Source: a virus | IMG/VR virus record: IMGVR_UViG_3300027631_002331 | Coordinates: 25,480-89,479 of that record | Strand: one strand, 5' to 3' | Length of the DNA: 64,000 nucleotides | The notes under the pieces: generated by a model | The model's input: only the letters and a program-made list of their open reading frames with translations | What the model was told of the DNA's origin: nothing | Databases searched by the model: none | Part shown: in pieces, positions 50,404 through 59,101 of the stretch | How positions within the stretch are numbered: the first letter of the stretch is position 1 | Layout: each line of letters begins with the position of its first letter | Made by a program: the position numbers and the translations under genes

Positions 50404-51099
50404 ATGAAAGAAAATATAACAACAAAAGATTTAGTCGCCACCGAAGATTTAAAACCTATATTGAGTGTCCTTAAAACCGAGGATGCTCAAACTATTATAG
50501 CATTAAAAGAAGAACTTACCGATAACTGGACTAAAAAACAAATTTTTAGAACAGAAACTGAGATGCGTATTTCGGTTTTAAATGATGGTAAACATCCAAC
50601 CTCTGCATCCAAATATTGGCAATCAGTAAGAGAACAATCAGCACATTTTGATGGTATGATGAGTTTATCATTTAACCTACGTAGAAATGAAGTTAAAAGA
50701 TTAAAACTTGAACGTAAAATGCAAAAAGCTATTGATAAAGGAGATGATTTAAAACAAATGGAACTTAGAATTGATTTAGATCAAAATTTATATCAAAGAG
50801 CTAATATGGAACAAACAGCTAAAGATCGTGTTCGTGAAATAGCTACTTGGTCTAAAATAAAATCAGAATTAGATGATGGTACTTTTGATACTCAAAATGT
50901 AAATACTCATCAAGCTACTTCTTATAGTATAGCTTTAAAAAATAGAGTTGATACTTTGGGGAATAGTTCATCTCAAGCGGAGGTTTTAAACGCATTAGGA
51001 CCACTTAAAACGTTAGAAAGATTAAAAACACCACAAGGTCAACTCCAAAACTATAAAGAGGTTAAACAACAACTACAAGCTTCTAAAGATAAAGAATAA
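50404..51099 (+). CDS. Helical protein, unknown (possible virion/regulatory protein)
   Basis: A 231-residue protein rich in Lys/Glu helices (KENITTKDLVATEDLKPIL at the start, long amphipathic helices in the middle). Cys and membrane segments are absent. Homologs seem to occur in marine T4-like phages without known role. It has a double promoter upstream. Confidence 0.6.
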   Translation: MKENITTKDLVATEDLKPILSVLKTEDAQTIIALKEELTDNWTKKQIFRTETEMRISVLNDGKHPTSASKYWQSVREQSAHFDGMMSLSFNLRRNEVKRLKLERKMQKAIDKGDDLKQMELRIDLDQNLYQRANMEQTAKDRVREIATWSKIKSELDDGTFDTQNVNTHQATSYSIALKNRVDTLGNSSSQAEVLNALGPLKTLERLKTPQGQLQNYKEVKQQLQASKDKE

Positions 51100-51102
51100 T
51101 AT

Positions 51103-51699
51103 ATGGAATTTAAGGTTTTTGAAAGATTATGGTGGTCTACACCGGTTTGGGATTGCCCCGTAGAGGGTATTGATAATAAATCAATAGCAGATTATTGCCT
51201 TAAAGTAAGAGATGAAAAACCAGGTGTTAATATTTCAAATAAAGGTGGATGGCATAGTGGAGAACTTATCACCCCTATCCCACCATCATTAGATCAGTTA
51301 TTTACTGAACTAACGGGGTTTGTAAACGATGTACCTCAACGTTATATGGGAACATCGGACTTAGTATTAGGTAATTGGTGGATAAATATTAACGGTAAAT
51401 ACGATTATAATACTCCACACGATCATCAAAATAGTGTATTAAGTGGAACGTATTATGTTTCAGTACCTAAAGAGAATATGGGTGATTTATTATTACATAG
51501 GGGGGATACAGCAGAGTTTTTCTTAACTTCTAAAGTAAAAAGAGAACCAACTATGGCTAACGCCACTACTATTCCTTGCCCAGTTAAAGAATCTATGTTT
51601 TATCTATTTCCATCTTGGGTTAAACACTCAGTAGAACGTAATAATACAGATGGAGAAAGAATATCTATCGCATTTAACTTTGTATCACCTAATCAATAA
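51103..51699 (+). CDS. 2-oxoglutarate/Fe(II) oxygenase-like protein
   Basis: A 198-residue protein of the double-stranded beta-helix type. It starts EFKVFERLWWSTPVWD. The ligand-bearing TPHDHQNSVLSGTYYV (first His) and FPSWVKHSVERN (distal His), followed by GERISIAFN with Arg for the 2-oxoglutarate carboxylate, fit the TIGR02466-type family. Likely hydroxylation or oxidation of a small molecule, sugar or protein. It lies between the helical protein and the glycosyltransferase. Confidence 0.8.
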   Translation: MEFKVFERLWWSTPVWDCPVEGIDNKSIADYCLKVRDEKPGVNISNKGGWHSGELITPIPPSLDQLFTELTGFVNDVPQRYMGTSDLVLGNWWININGKYDYNTPHDHQNSVLSGTYYVSVPKENMGDLLLHRGDTAEFFLTSKVKREPTMANATTIPCPVKESMFYLFPSWVKHSVERNNTDGERISIAFNFVSPNQ

Positions 51700-51704
51700 A
51701 TAAT

Positions 51705-52631
51705 ATGGACCAAGGATATGTTTACCAATCAAAACAACCAACACCCCCAACAGAAGATAAATACTTTATATGGCATATACAAGGTGGTTTAGGTAAAAAT
51801 ATTGCTGGTTCAGCTTTAGTAAAAACTATTAAAGAGACACACCCCGATAGGAAACTTATTATAGTTTCTTCTCACCCTGAAGTATATTTAAACAATCCAC
51901 TTGTAGATAGAGTATACCAACTAGGTCAATCACCTTATTTTTACCAAGATTATATTGAAAATAAGGATATAATCATATCTAAACATGAACCCTATCATCA
52001 AACAGATCATATTACTAAGAAAAAACATTTATTAGAAAACTGGTGTGATTTAATGGGTTTAAAGTATAGTGGTCAACTACCTGTGATTATACCTAACTAC
52101 CCACAAAGCACATTTCCATTATTATGGCAAAGACCAAAACCAATAATGGTAATTCAATCTGGTGGTGGTCCTATGGAAGGCCAAAAGCATTCATATTCTT
52201 GGACTCGAGACATACCAATAGAGGTAGCACAACAAATAGTAAATAAGTTTGCTAAACAATACCATATCATTCAGATTACAAGACCTAAGGGGTATGAATT
52301 AAAAAACGTAGAAAGAATAGACACAAAAATGTCCAATATGGATTTATGTGGTTTATTACAAGCATCTAAAAAACGTGTTTTGATAGATTCTAGTTTACAA
52401 CATATGTCTGCTGCTATGAATCTTAAATCAACAGTATTATGGGTGGGTACATCACCTAAAGTATTTGGGTATAAAGTACATAATAACATATCAGCAAATC
52501 TACCTAAAAGAGCAAACCAACTAATAGGTTCTTATACATTTGACTATCAGTTTGAAAATAATATACATGAATGTCCTTATATGCAAGTAAGTGAAATATT
52601 TGATGTAAATAGTATATTAAATAAAATCTAA
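51705..52631 (+). CDS. Glycosyltransferase family 9-like protein
   Basis: A 308-residue GT-B protein. FIWHIQGGLGKNIAGSAL (about 22-39) is the N-terminal glycine-rich loop of heptosyltransferase-type enzymes. The C-terminal domain shows PIMVIQSGGG and VLIDSSLQHMSAAMNLKST with VLWVGTSP, the sugar-nucleotide-binding end. GT9 enzymes add heptose or related sugars to LPS core. It may alter host lipopolysaccharide or decorate phage fibres. Confidence 0.85.
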   Translation: MDQGYVYQSKQPTPPTEDKYFIWHIQGGLGKNIAGSALVKTIKETHPDRKLIIVSSHPEVYLNNPLVDRVYQLGQSPYFYQDYIENKDIIISKHEPYHQTDHITKKKHLLENWCDLMGLKYSGQLPVIIPNYPQSTFPLLWQRPKPIMVIQSGGGPMEGQKHSYSWTRDIPIEVAQQIVNKFAKQYHIIQITRPKGYELKNVERIDTKMSNMDLCGLLQASKKRVLIDSSLQHMSAAMNLKSTVLWVGTSPKVFGYKVHNNISANLPKRANQLIGSYTFDYQFENNIHECPYMQVSEIFDVNSILNKI

Positions 52632-52653
52632 CCCTATATTTATTATAAAGTAA

Positions 52654-52684
52654 TTAGGCTCCCCAAAGGAGCCTTATTATATTG
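52654..52684 (+). promoter_or_regulatory. Hairpin overlapping an early/middle promoter
   Basis: AGGCTCC (52656-52662) pairs with GGAGCCT (52668-52674). The box TATATTG (52678-52684) follows directly, and a TTA lies about 21 bases before it. Same layout as 13393: hairpin in the spacer of the promoter. It separates the GT9 gene from the QueE block. Confidence 0.5.
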
Positions 52685-52737
52685 AATCCAATAAAACGGT
52701 TCAAAGTGACTGTACAACCACTTAAAAAAATTAACAT

Positions 52738-53532
52738 ATGTCAAAACTAAAACGTATTGAGGATTACGAAAAAAACCTCCCTATCGTTGAAATCTACACA
52801 GCGGTACAATCAGAAGGATCTAGAGCAGGTTACCCAACAGTAGTTATTAGAACTACAGGATGTACTCACCGATGTTATTTCGGAGAAGGTGGATGGTGTG
52901 ATTCCTGGTATACATCTATACATCCAGAAAAAGGACAGTATAACTTTAAAGATATTATTAAAGCATACGATGACAACCCACACATAACAGAGATGATGTT
53001 AACAGGTGGTTCACCTACTATGCATGCTGCTTTATGTAACGAGTTAACTAACTTTGCTAACGAAAGAAATATTTTTATTACTATTGAAACTGAAGGTTCT
53101 CACTTCTTAGAAACCGATTATCCTTTTGGTTTAATTTCACTATCTCCAAAGTTTGGTAATAGTGTTCCTGTTATTGGTGCTACTTTACCCAACGGTAATA
53201 TACTAGACGAAAAAATGGGCGCTAAGATGGTTAAACAACATAATAAACTACGTTTAAACGTTGATGCTATACGTAAAACGCTAGATTACCATAGCGATTA
53301 CCACATCAAACCAGTATGGGATGGTAAAGACGAAGGGGCATTAGCAGAGATTATAGATTTCTTAGATGTTATAAACGTTCCCAACGATAAAGTATGGTTT
53401 ATGCCAGCAGGTGATTCAAGAGCATCGTTATTCAAATCATACCCCCTAGTATTTGATTGGGTAAGAGATCATGGTTATCGTATGACTTGGAGACCACATA
53501 TCATCGCCTTTGAGGATCAAAGAGAAGTATAG
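52738..53532 (+). CDS. queE: QueE-like 7-carboxy-7-deazaguanine synthase (radical SAM)
   Basis: A 264-residue radical-SAM enzyme. YTAVQSEGSRAGYPTVVI opens the protein as in QueE. The cluster cysteines read GCTHRCYFGEGGWCD: C-x3-C-x7-C, longer in its second gap than the classical C-x3-C-x2-C. MLTGGSPTMH, TIETEGS and SLSPKFG follow. QueE converts carboxy-tetrahydropterin to 7-carboxy-7-deazaguanine. It is followed by a small gene that starts at its stop codon and by a thioredoxin-like gene. Confidence 0.9.
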   Translation: MSKLKRIEDYEKNLPIVEIYTAVQSEGSRAGYPTVVIRTTGCTHRCYFGEGGWCDSWYTSIHPEKGQYNFKDIIKAYDDNPHITEMMLTGGSPTMHAALCNELTNFANERNIFITIETEGSHFLETDYPFGLISLSPKFGNSVPVIGATLPNGNILDEKMGAKMVKQHNKLRLNVDAIRKTLDYHSDYHIKPVWDGKDEGALAEIIDFLDVINVPNDKVWFMPAGDSRASLFKSYPLVFDWVRDHGYRMTWRPHIIAFEDQREV

Positions 53533-53669
53533 TGGATAAGCAAGAAGCTCTTAAAATATTAGGAGAGATAAAAGAAAATATCAATGTTTGTTGTGCCATA
53601 ACAATGGAACCAGATGAGGTATTAGAGTTATTAGATAAAATAGAGGTTTATATAAAGGAGAATGACTAA
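53532..53669 (+). CDS. 45-residue protein, GTG start
   Basis: The frame begins with GTG overlapping the queE stop (TAGTG) and ends in the start of the thioredoxin-like gene (overlap of 8 bases). It reads VDKQEALKILGEIKENINVC and then CAITMEPDEVLELLDKIEVY. Helical, with adjacent Cys residues. The overlaps at both ends support translation. Function unknown. Confidence 0.55.
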   Translation: MDKQEALKILGEIKENINVCCAITMEPDEVLELLDKIEVYIKEND

Positions 53670-53925
53670 AGAAAAGTTTAAAGAGATAATGGAAAGCGGA
53701 GAGAAAGTATACTTATACTTTTTCTCACCTTTTTGTGGTAGTTGTGAGCTTACACAACCCCTATTAAAAAACTCAAAACACCCCCTATTTGAAATCAATT
53801 GTATAGAAAATAAGGAGTTAGAAGAAGCATTTGACTTAGAATACTACCCAACAATAATAGAAGTAACAAACAATAATTTTAGAAAATTTGAAGGAAGAAT
53901 AGCGATAGAAAATTTGTTATCCTAA
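53662..53925 (+). CDS. Thioredoxin-like protein
   Basis: An 87-residue protein with a thioredoxin-type FFSPFCGSCELTQPL active site (C-x2-C, about 23-26) and a YYPTIIEV segment, in which the Pro precedes Thr as in cis-proline motifs. It is less conserved than the WCGPC thioredoxin at 37660. It may reduce ribonucleotide reductase or regenerate another enzyme. Confidence 0.8.
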   Translation: MTKEKFKEIMESGEKVYLYFFSPFCGSCELTQPLLKNSKHPLFEINCIENKELEEAFDLEYYPTIIEVTNNNFRKFEGRIAIENLLS

Positions 53926-53943
53926 CTACCCCTTCGTATATTA
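53914..53943 (+). promoter_or_regulatory. Early/middle promoter TTG-N20-TATATTA
   Basis: TTG (53914-53916) and TATATTA (53937-53943) are 20 bases apart. The leader to the FolE ATG (53951) is only 7 bases. The promoter lies in the end of the thioredoxin-like gene. Confidence 0.65.
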
Positions 53944-53950
53944 TATTAAT

Positions 53951-54640
53951 ATGGAACACAAAGACAAACACAACGATTTAGAAGTAGTACAAACAGGTTT
54001 TGCAAACGGTGTAGCTGAGGGTTTTCCTTTAGACCAAGGGCAAAAGGATGTTATGATAAGTGAAGCAACTGAAGCTTATGGTAAGTTTTTAGATGCTTTA
54101 AAGTGCGATTGGAGAAACGATCCAAACTCATCTGATACACCAAGACGTGTAGCAAAGGCATATGTAAACGATTTATGGAGAGGTAGATATACAGCTATGT
54201 CACCTATAACATCTTTCCCATCAGATGGGTATGATGGTATTGTTATTGAAAGAAATATTCCACTAACATCTATGTGTTCACACCACCACCAAACTATAGG
54301 AGGAGTAGTTCATATAGGATATATTGCAGGTGGAGAAGGACAAGTAATAGGTTTATCTAAACTTAATAGAATAGTAGAGTTATTTGGTCGTAGAGGAGCA
54401 ATACAAGAACAACTAACATCAGCAATCCACAACGCAGTGGATAAAATCACTGATGGTAATAAAGGTGTTATTGTTACTATTGTTGGAACTCATAACTGCG
54501 TATCTTGTAGGGGAGTTAAACATCAAGGTGCTGCTATGGTAACAACTAAAGCATCAGGTGTATTTAAGGAAAATGATAATCTTGCTCGTAAAGAGTTTTT
54601 CGATTCGTTAAAAATAAATAATGGAGGTCATAATATTTAA
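53951..54640 (+). CDS. folE: GTP cyclohydrolase I
   Basis: A 229-residue enzyme. Zinc residues appear in MCSHHHQTIGG (Cys, His) and HNCVSCRGVKHQG (Cys). VIGLSKLNRIVELFGRRG and IQEQLTSAIHNAV are the typical helix region. It converts GTP to dihydroneopterin triphosphate, the first step of folate and of 7-deazaguanine. With QueD, QueE and QueC it completes the visible route to preQ0. Confidence 0.95.
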   Translation: MEHKDKHNDLEVVQTGFANGVAEGFPLDQGQKDVMISEATEAYGKFLDALKCDWRNDPNSSDTPRRVAKAYVNDLWRGRYTAMSPITSFPSDGYDGIVIERNIPLTSMCSHHHQTIGGVVHIGYIAGGEGQVIGLSKLNRIVELFGRRGAIQEQLTSAIHNAVDKITDGNKGVIVTIVGTHNCVSCRGVKHQGAAMVTTKASGVFKENDNLARKEFFDSLKINNGGHNI

Positions 54641-54645
54641 AGACT

Positions 54646-55032
54646 ATGAACTATAAAGTATATTTAACTTGGAAAGAAGTAGATGATTTAGTTAATATTT
54701 TAAAACAAAAAATATTAGATGAACTACCAGAAATAGGATCAGTAATGGGTATAGCAAGAGGAGGACTAATACCTGCTGTGATGTTATCCCATAAACTAGG
54801 AGTTCCTTATACCAACTTAGTAGATCCTAATACCTTAGTAGTAGATGATATTTGTGATTCAGGAGTAACCATAAAGGAAGCACCTGGTTTATATACAGCA
54901 ACATTACACTATAAAGAATCAGCAATAGTAAAACCAACCATATATGCTAGTTTATTATTAAACGAAAGTCAATGGTTAGTATATCCATGGGAAAGACAAG
55001 ATAGTGAACCAATTCAAGATTATTTAAAATGA
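54646..55032 (+). CDS. Phosphoribosyltransferase
   Basis: A 128-residue protein with IGSVMGIARGGLIPAVMLSH in the first half and the PRPP-binding TLVVDDICDSGVTI (about 64-77). Size and pattern suit xanthine/guanine-type salvage enzymes (Gpt-like). It could recycle guanine or a deazaguanine base to its nucleotide. It overlaps the next gene by 4 bases. Confidence 0.82.
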   Translation: MNYKVYLTWKEVDDLVNILKQKILDELPEIGSVMGIARGGLIPAVMLSHKLGVPYTNLVDPNTLVVDDICDSGVTIKEAPGLYTATLHYKESAIVKPTIYASLLLNESQWLVYPWERQDSEPIQDYLK

Positions 55033-55577
55033 AGTTAAATTCACCTTACAAATTAGTTAAGCGGTTTGATATAAATCCTATCTTAAACCACTTACCTTCT
55101 ATTGATGACCCTATATGGCATTCAAATACCCATAGACAAAAAAATTATAAAGTTCATAATAAAACTTTAAATTTAATGTTCAAATGGACTCCTAATAGCC
55201 CACAAGAGGCTGAAAGACAAGGAGCATACCAGGATAATAATATGTTTAATTCTCCTTTAGGTCAAGAAGTATCTAAAATACTAAATGAGTTATATCAAAT
55301 TTATCCCAATACTAGTTTATCAAAATTAATGATAACTGCTTTACCTTCGGGGTATGAAGTAGATTCTCATATTGATAATTTATTACTATCTAATATTCAT
55401 AGGATTCATATTCCTTTAATAACTAATGAGGAATGTGTTTATGGTATTGATGATATTAAATTTGTATTTCCTCCTGGCTTTTGCTTTGAATTTGATAATA
55501 CTAGAGAACATTTTGTTAGTAATAAAGGACAACAAGAAAGAATACACATAATATTAGATTTAGACCCAAAAGCATGA
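55029..55577 (+). CDS. Aspartyl/asparaginyl beta-hydroxylase-like protein
   Basis: A 182-residue protein. ALPSGYEVDSHIDN (Fe-binding His-x-Asp), HRIHIPLITNEECVY, PPGFCFEFDNTREHFVSN (distal His) and RIHIILDL resemble Asp/Asn beta-hydroxylase (2-oxoglutarate-dependent). The substrate is unknown. It overlaps both neighbours by 4 bases, so it is coupled to the phosphoribosyltransferase and to the second sulfotransferase. Confidence 0.8.
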   Translation: MKLNSPYKLVKRFDINPILNHLPSIDDPIWHSNTHRQKNYKVHNKTLNLMFKWTPNSPQEAERQGAYQDNNMFNSPLGQEVSKILNELYQIYPNTSLSKLMITALPSGYEVDSHIDNLLLSNIHRIHIPLITNEECVYGIDDIKFVFPPGFCFEFDNTREHFVSNKGQQERIHIILDLDPKA

Positions 55578-56233
55578 ATGTAGTTTCCCATAAACATAAA
55601 GTTATAATTCTAACACCTTCCAAATGTTCAACTTACTCATTAAAAACATTTTTAGAATCAACAGGGATTGAATTTGATGAACCTAAAAGAGAAGTAAATA
55701 ATATATTCTATCATTCTTTATTAAGTGAAATATGTTATGCTTATTATATCCCTCCTCATAGGCTTTCAGAATTCAAAATTATTCAAATTGTAAGAAATCC
55801 TTATGATAGAATGATTTCATCTTATTTTTCCCAAAAACAAATTTTTCCTTTATTACCTACATTTGATGGATTTTTAGATAATTTACAACGTAGTAAATAT
55901 CTTTTACCATTTAATGTAGATGAATTTTATACTCAATTTTATGGTGATTTTAATTATAAAAAACATTCTTTGAGTAATGGTAATTGGGGTGGGTTAAGAT
56001 TTTATTTTGACCAAAGTTGGTGGAATAATTTAGGAGCTAATGTATCTTATTTTAAATTAGAAAACATTAATCAGGATTCAAGTAAATTATGTAATTTTTT
56101 AGGAATAAACCAACAACCTTACCCTAAAGTAAATTCTAAAAATTACAATAAAATATCATTAACTCCTCAAAACAAAGAGGTAATATATAATTTATATACT
56201 AATGATTTTAAAATGTATGATTATTCAAAATAA
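55574..56233 (+). CDS. Second sulfotransferase-like protein
   Basis: A 219-residue protein. VIILTPSKCSTYSLKTFLES (about 11-30) replaces the 5'-PSB loop, and IIQIVRNPYDRMISSYFSQK (about 75-94) is the 3'-phosphate motif of Sulfotransferase_2-type enzymes. The middle contains an aromatic-rich segment before FKLENINQD. It differs strongly from the one at 48182, so its acceptor is probably different. The gene ends the coupled set and a promoter follows. Confidence 0.75.
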   Translation: MNVVSHKHKVIILTPSKCSTYSLKTFLESTGIEFDEPKREVNNIFYHSLLSEICYAYYIPPHRLSEFKIIQIVRNPYDRMISSYFSQKQIFPLLPTFDGFLDNLQRSKYLLPFNVDEFYTQFYGDFNYKKHSLSNGNWGGLRFYFDQSWWNNLGANVSYFKLENINQDSSKLCNFLGINQQPYPKVNSKNYNKISLTPQNKEVIYNLYTNDFKMYDYSK

Positions 56234-56235
56234 TT

Positions 56236-56264
56236 TTGATAAGCAAGAATAGTTTCGTATATTA
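56236..56264 (+). promoter_or_regulatory. Early/middle promoter TTG-N19-TATATTA
   Basis: TTG (56236-56238) and TATATTA (56258-56264) are 19 bases apart. It leads into the small gene at 56294 and the MazG and polymerase genes. Confidence 0.6.
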
Positions 56265-56293
56265 CATCATATTAAATAAATAAAAACAAAGTT

Positions 56294-56497
56294 ATGAAGA
56301 ATTATTGGCAAGTTACAACACAGTTTGAAAGAGAAAACGATAGAGGTCGTATTCAAAAAGTAAAGGAAAACTATTTAATAACAGCATTCACAGGTACTGA
56401 AGCAGAAGCAAACACCTATAAAATGTTAGAGGAGTTAGGTGAAACTAACTTTAAAATAGTAAGTCTAAAACAATCTAATATTTTAAAAGTAGTATAA
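56294..56497 (+). CDS. Small protein, unknown
   Basis: A 67-residue protein (MKNYWQVTTQFERENDRGRI) with a beta-alpha pattern in which the middle reads ENYLITAFTGTEAEANTYKM. It resembles small phage-encoded proteins seen next to replication genes. Its stop overlaps the next start. Confidence 0.65.
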   Translation: MKNYWQVTTQFERENDRGRIQKVKENYLITAFTGTEAEANTYKMLEELGETNFKIVSLKQSNILKVV

Positions 56498-57039
56498 TGG
56501 GAGAGCAATTATCATTATTTAACGAAGGAGATTTTGTACCGTTTGTAAGTGAAGTTGAAACATTCAACGCAACGTTTGGTAAACCAAACAACTACGAACC
56601 AACTATCCCATCTAAATCAGAATGGATGTTTGTATATGATTTTATACTTGAAGAACTAGAAGAATATAAAGTTGCTTGTGAAACAGGCAATATTGTAGAA
56701 GTTTTAGATGCATTATGTGATATTACATATGTTTCATTAGGAAACGGTGCTATGCTTCACGGTTTAAAAGATAAAGTACAAGATGCGTATGCCGAAGTTC
56801 AAGCCTCAAATATGTCTAAATCATGTGAAACTGAGGAGTTGGCTGAAGAGACATCATATTGTAGAGAACAAGAACAAGGAGAACCATGTCATTACGAAAA
56901 AGTAGGTGATCGTTATGTTGTTTATAGAACAAGAGACAGAAAGGTGATGAAGTCGATTAACTATTTCAAACCAGATCTTAGTCAGTTCTTTACAGCAGAT
57001 CAGTTAGCACTTTTCCATAACGCAGGAACCATTATTTAA
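56497..57039 (+). CDS. MazG/phosphoribosyl-ATP pyrophosphohydrolase-like NTP hydrolase
   Basis: A 180-residue protein. FILEELEEYKVACETGN (Glu-rich helix, about 49-65) and VEVLDALCDITYVSLG (about 67-82) form the EExxE...ExxD metal site of the MazG superfamily. The C-terminal part (about 100-180) is a Cys-containing extension that is common in the phage PRA-PH-like type. It would hydrolyse non-canonical or excess NTPs. Its stop codon overlaps the start of the polymerase gene (ATG at 57039). Confidence 0.82.
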   Translation: MGEQLSLFNEGDFVPFVSEVETFNATFGKPNNYEPTIPSKSEWMFVYDFILEELEEYKVACETGNIVEVLDALCDITYVSLGNGAMLHGLKDKVQDAYAEVQASNMSKSCETEELAEETSYCREQEQGEPCHYEKVGDRYVVYRTRDRKVMKSINYFKPDLSQFFTADQLALFHNAGTII

Positions 57040-58748
57040 TGTATAAAAAAATACACGCACAGTTTAGAGGTAAAAATAAATACCTTATGCATCTTTGGAC
57101 TGATGACGGAGGTTATGAACAGGTAGAGTGGTGGAATACGGCCTATCAGGAGTGTAGTAAAGATGAAGCAACCCATAGGGGGATTCATGATGAACCTTTA
57201 AAAAAGGTTTACAAGTATGAGAAAAATCAACTTGGACTACATTTTGGTGATATGCCGGCCCACCAAAAATTCCTTATTGAAAAATATGGAACTAATGATG
57301 AACCCTCCACAGGCCACCGCGAAGTATTTTTTGATATTGAAACTGAGATGGGTGATGCTCTTACTGTAGAGTATATAGAATCAGCACCTAAGAAAGTTAC
57401 ATCTATAGCATGGTGGGATAAACAACTTGATGAGTGGGGGATTGTTATTTTGGATCCCAAAAACCAAATCGAAGAGAAGAAAGAAGGTAATAGACATATA
57501 ATACCATGTCGTACTGAACAGGGATTATTAGCAACGTTTATTGAAAAATATAAACAAATAGACCCAGATATTCTTATAGGTTACAACTCAGACTATTTTG
57601 ATATTCCTTACTTATATTATAGAATATGTAAAATATTGGGCCCAGAGTGGGGTAACGAGTTATCTCCAATAGGTCAAGTACAATCGAAAGCAACATCAGA
57701 TGTTTGGTATTATAGAGATTGTTATGTTAGAATCGCTGGTATACAATCGTTAGATTATATTCGTCTACATAAGAAGTATAGTTGGGCAGATGAACCATCT
57801 TGGAAACTGGATGCTATAGGTGAAAAGTATGTAGGTAAAGGTAAAATCGAATATGATGGATCGTTAGATAGATTATTTGAAGAGGATATTGAAAAGTTTA
57901 TGGAATATAACTTTGTGGATGTTGAAATCCTTAAGTTATTAGATGAAAAACTTCAATACCTTGCCTTAACTAGAAATATATCTCATAAGGGTAAACACAA
58001 CTATGAAGAGGTTTATGCTTCCTCCAAAACACAAGATGGAGCTATATCAGCTTATCTAATCTCACAAGGGATGATACCACCCCAAAAAGATAGAAACCCT
58101 ATAGTAAAGAAAAACTATGCTGGTGGGTATTTATTTTGTCCTGTAGCTGGTTTATACAAGTATATGTTTGATGAGGATTTAACGTCACTATATCCATCGA
58201 TTATTATGACTTTAAACGTAGGTAAAGAAACATTTGTAGCACGAATCATACCAGACAACGATCGAGATAATCACTTAGCACTAAACGATCTTAAATCTAT
58301 GGATCCCAATACTGAGTTTAACTTAGAATATGCTAACGGGAATCGTGAATTTAAAAGTGTATCTACTATTATATCAGCAATAGAAAATGGTAATCTATCC
58401 ATATCAGCAAACGGTGCTATGTTTCAAACTGATCGTGAATCGCTATTATCAACTATTCTACAAAAGTGGTTTGAAGAAAGGGTAATATATAAGGGTAAGA
58501 TGAAAAAAGCATACAAAGCAGGTAATAGTGAAGAAGGTGAGTATTACCACTTGATGCAATATACTATGAAGATTTTACTAAATAGTTTGTATGGTGCTTT
58601 AGCCTTACCTAGCTTTAGATATGGTAGTATTATCCTATCAGAATCTATAACACTATCAGGGCAACGTATTATACAAGAATCAGCGTTGTGCGCGAATAGG
58701 CACATGAACAAGGTTATAAAAGGTCAGATTAAACTAGACGCGGTTTAA
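57039..58748 (+). CDS. Family B DNA polymerase, N-terminal part (exonuclease, motifs A and B)
   Basis: The first of two genes that together make a T4 gp43-like polymerase. 569 residues. Exo I is VFFDIETEMG, exo II GYNSDYFDIPYLYYRI, exo III YNFVDVEILKLLDEK. The polymerase part contains motif A FDEDLTSLYPSIIM and motif B MKILLNSLYGALAL. The text stops after RHMNKVIKG plus a short unrelated tail, before motif C. The missing motif C lies in the gene at 59101. The two together total 880 residues, close to T4 gp43 (898). Confidence 0.92.
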   Translation: MYKKIHAQFRGKNKYLMHLWTDDGGYEQVEWWNTAYQECSKDEATHRGIHDEPLKKVYKYEKNQLGLHFGDMPAHQKFLIEKYGTNDEPSTGHREVFFDIETEMGDALTVEYIESAPKKVTSIAWWDKQLDEWGIVILDPKNQIEEKKEGNRHIIPCRTEQGLLATFIEKYKQIDPDILIGYNSDYFDIPYLYYRICKILGPEWGNELSPIGQVQSKATSDVWYYRDCYVRIAGIQSLDYIRLHKKYSWADEPSWKLDAIGEKYVGKGKIEYDGSLDRLFEEDIEKFMEYNFVDVEILKLLDEKLQYLALTRNISHKGKHNYEEVYASSKTQDGAISAYLISQGMIPPQKDRNPIVKKNYAGGYLFCPVAGLYKYMFDEDLTSLYPSIIMTLNVGKETFVARIIPDNDRDNHLALNDLKSMDPNTEFNLEYANGNREFKSVSTIISAIENGNLSISANGAMFQTDRESLLSTILQKWFEERVIYKGKMKKAYKAGNSEEGEYYHLMQYTMKILLNSLYGALALPSFRYGSIILSESITLSGQRIIQESALCANRHMNKVIKGQIKLDAV

Positions 58749-58794
58749 ATAATAATAAGTGTGTATACACCACACTACATATAAAAACATAGGT

Positions 58795-58811
58795 AGCGCG
58801 TTAAACGCGCT
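58795..58811 (+). repeat. Inverted repeat between the polymerase parts
   Basis: AGCGCG (58795-58800) and CGCGCT (58806-58811) enclose TTAAA. No T tract follows. GTGTATACAC at 58761-58770 is another palindrome. This 89-base gap could hold a terminator/attenuator or be a trace of an inserted element. Confidence 0.6.
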
Positions 58812-58837
58812 TAAAATACGTAATAAACACATAAAAT

Positions 58838-59101
58838 ATGGCACTTAAACCACAATCAATACGTAAGGACACAACAATATACTTAAACGAAGAGTTAGCT
58901 GAAAAAGCTACTATTATCGAACTATCTGAATCTTGGAGTGAAAAGGAGGAAAAACTATTTAGAAAGATGCTTCAACAAGGTGGTAAGTTTAAACTTCAAG
59001 GTAACTTATTTAGAATAGTAAAAGACGAAAAAATAGTAAATACCAAAGGATTTAAAGATGAAGGAATAATCCAAATCCCAGGTTTAGATACCAAGTTTTA
59101 A
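58838..59101 (+). CDS. Small protein between the two polymerase genes, unknown
   Basis: An 87-residue protein starting MALKPQSIRKDTTIYLNEEL. It is rich in Lys and Glu with no homing-endonuclease (GIY-YIG, HNH, LAGLIDADG) motif and no intein-like block. Its stop overlaps the ATG of the second polymerase gene. It may be a part of the element that divided the polymerase or a conserved accessory protein. Confidence 0.6.
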   Translation: MALKPQSIRKDTTIYLNEELAEKATIIELSESWSEKEEKLFRKMLQQGGKFKLQGNLFRIVKDEKIVNTKGFKDEGIIQIPGLDTKF

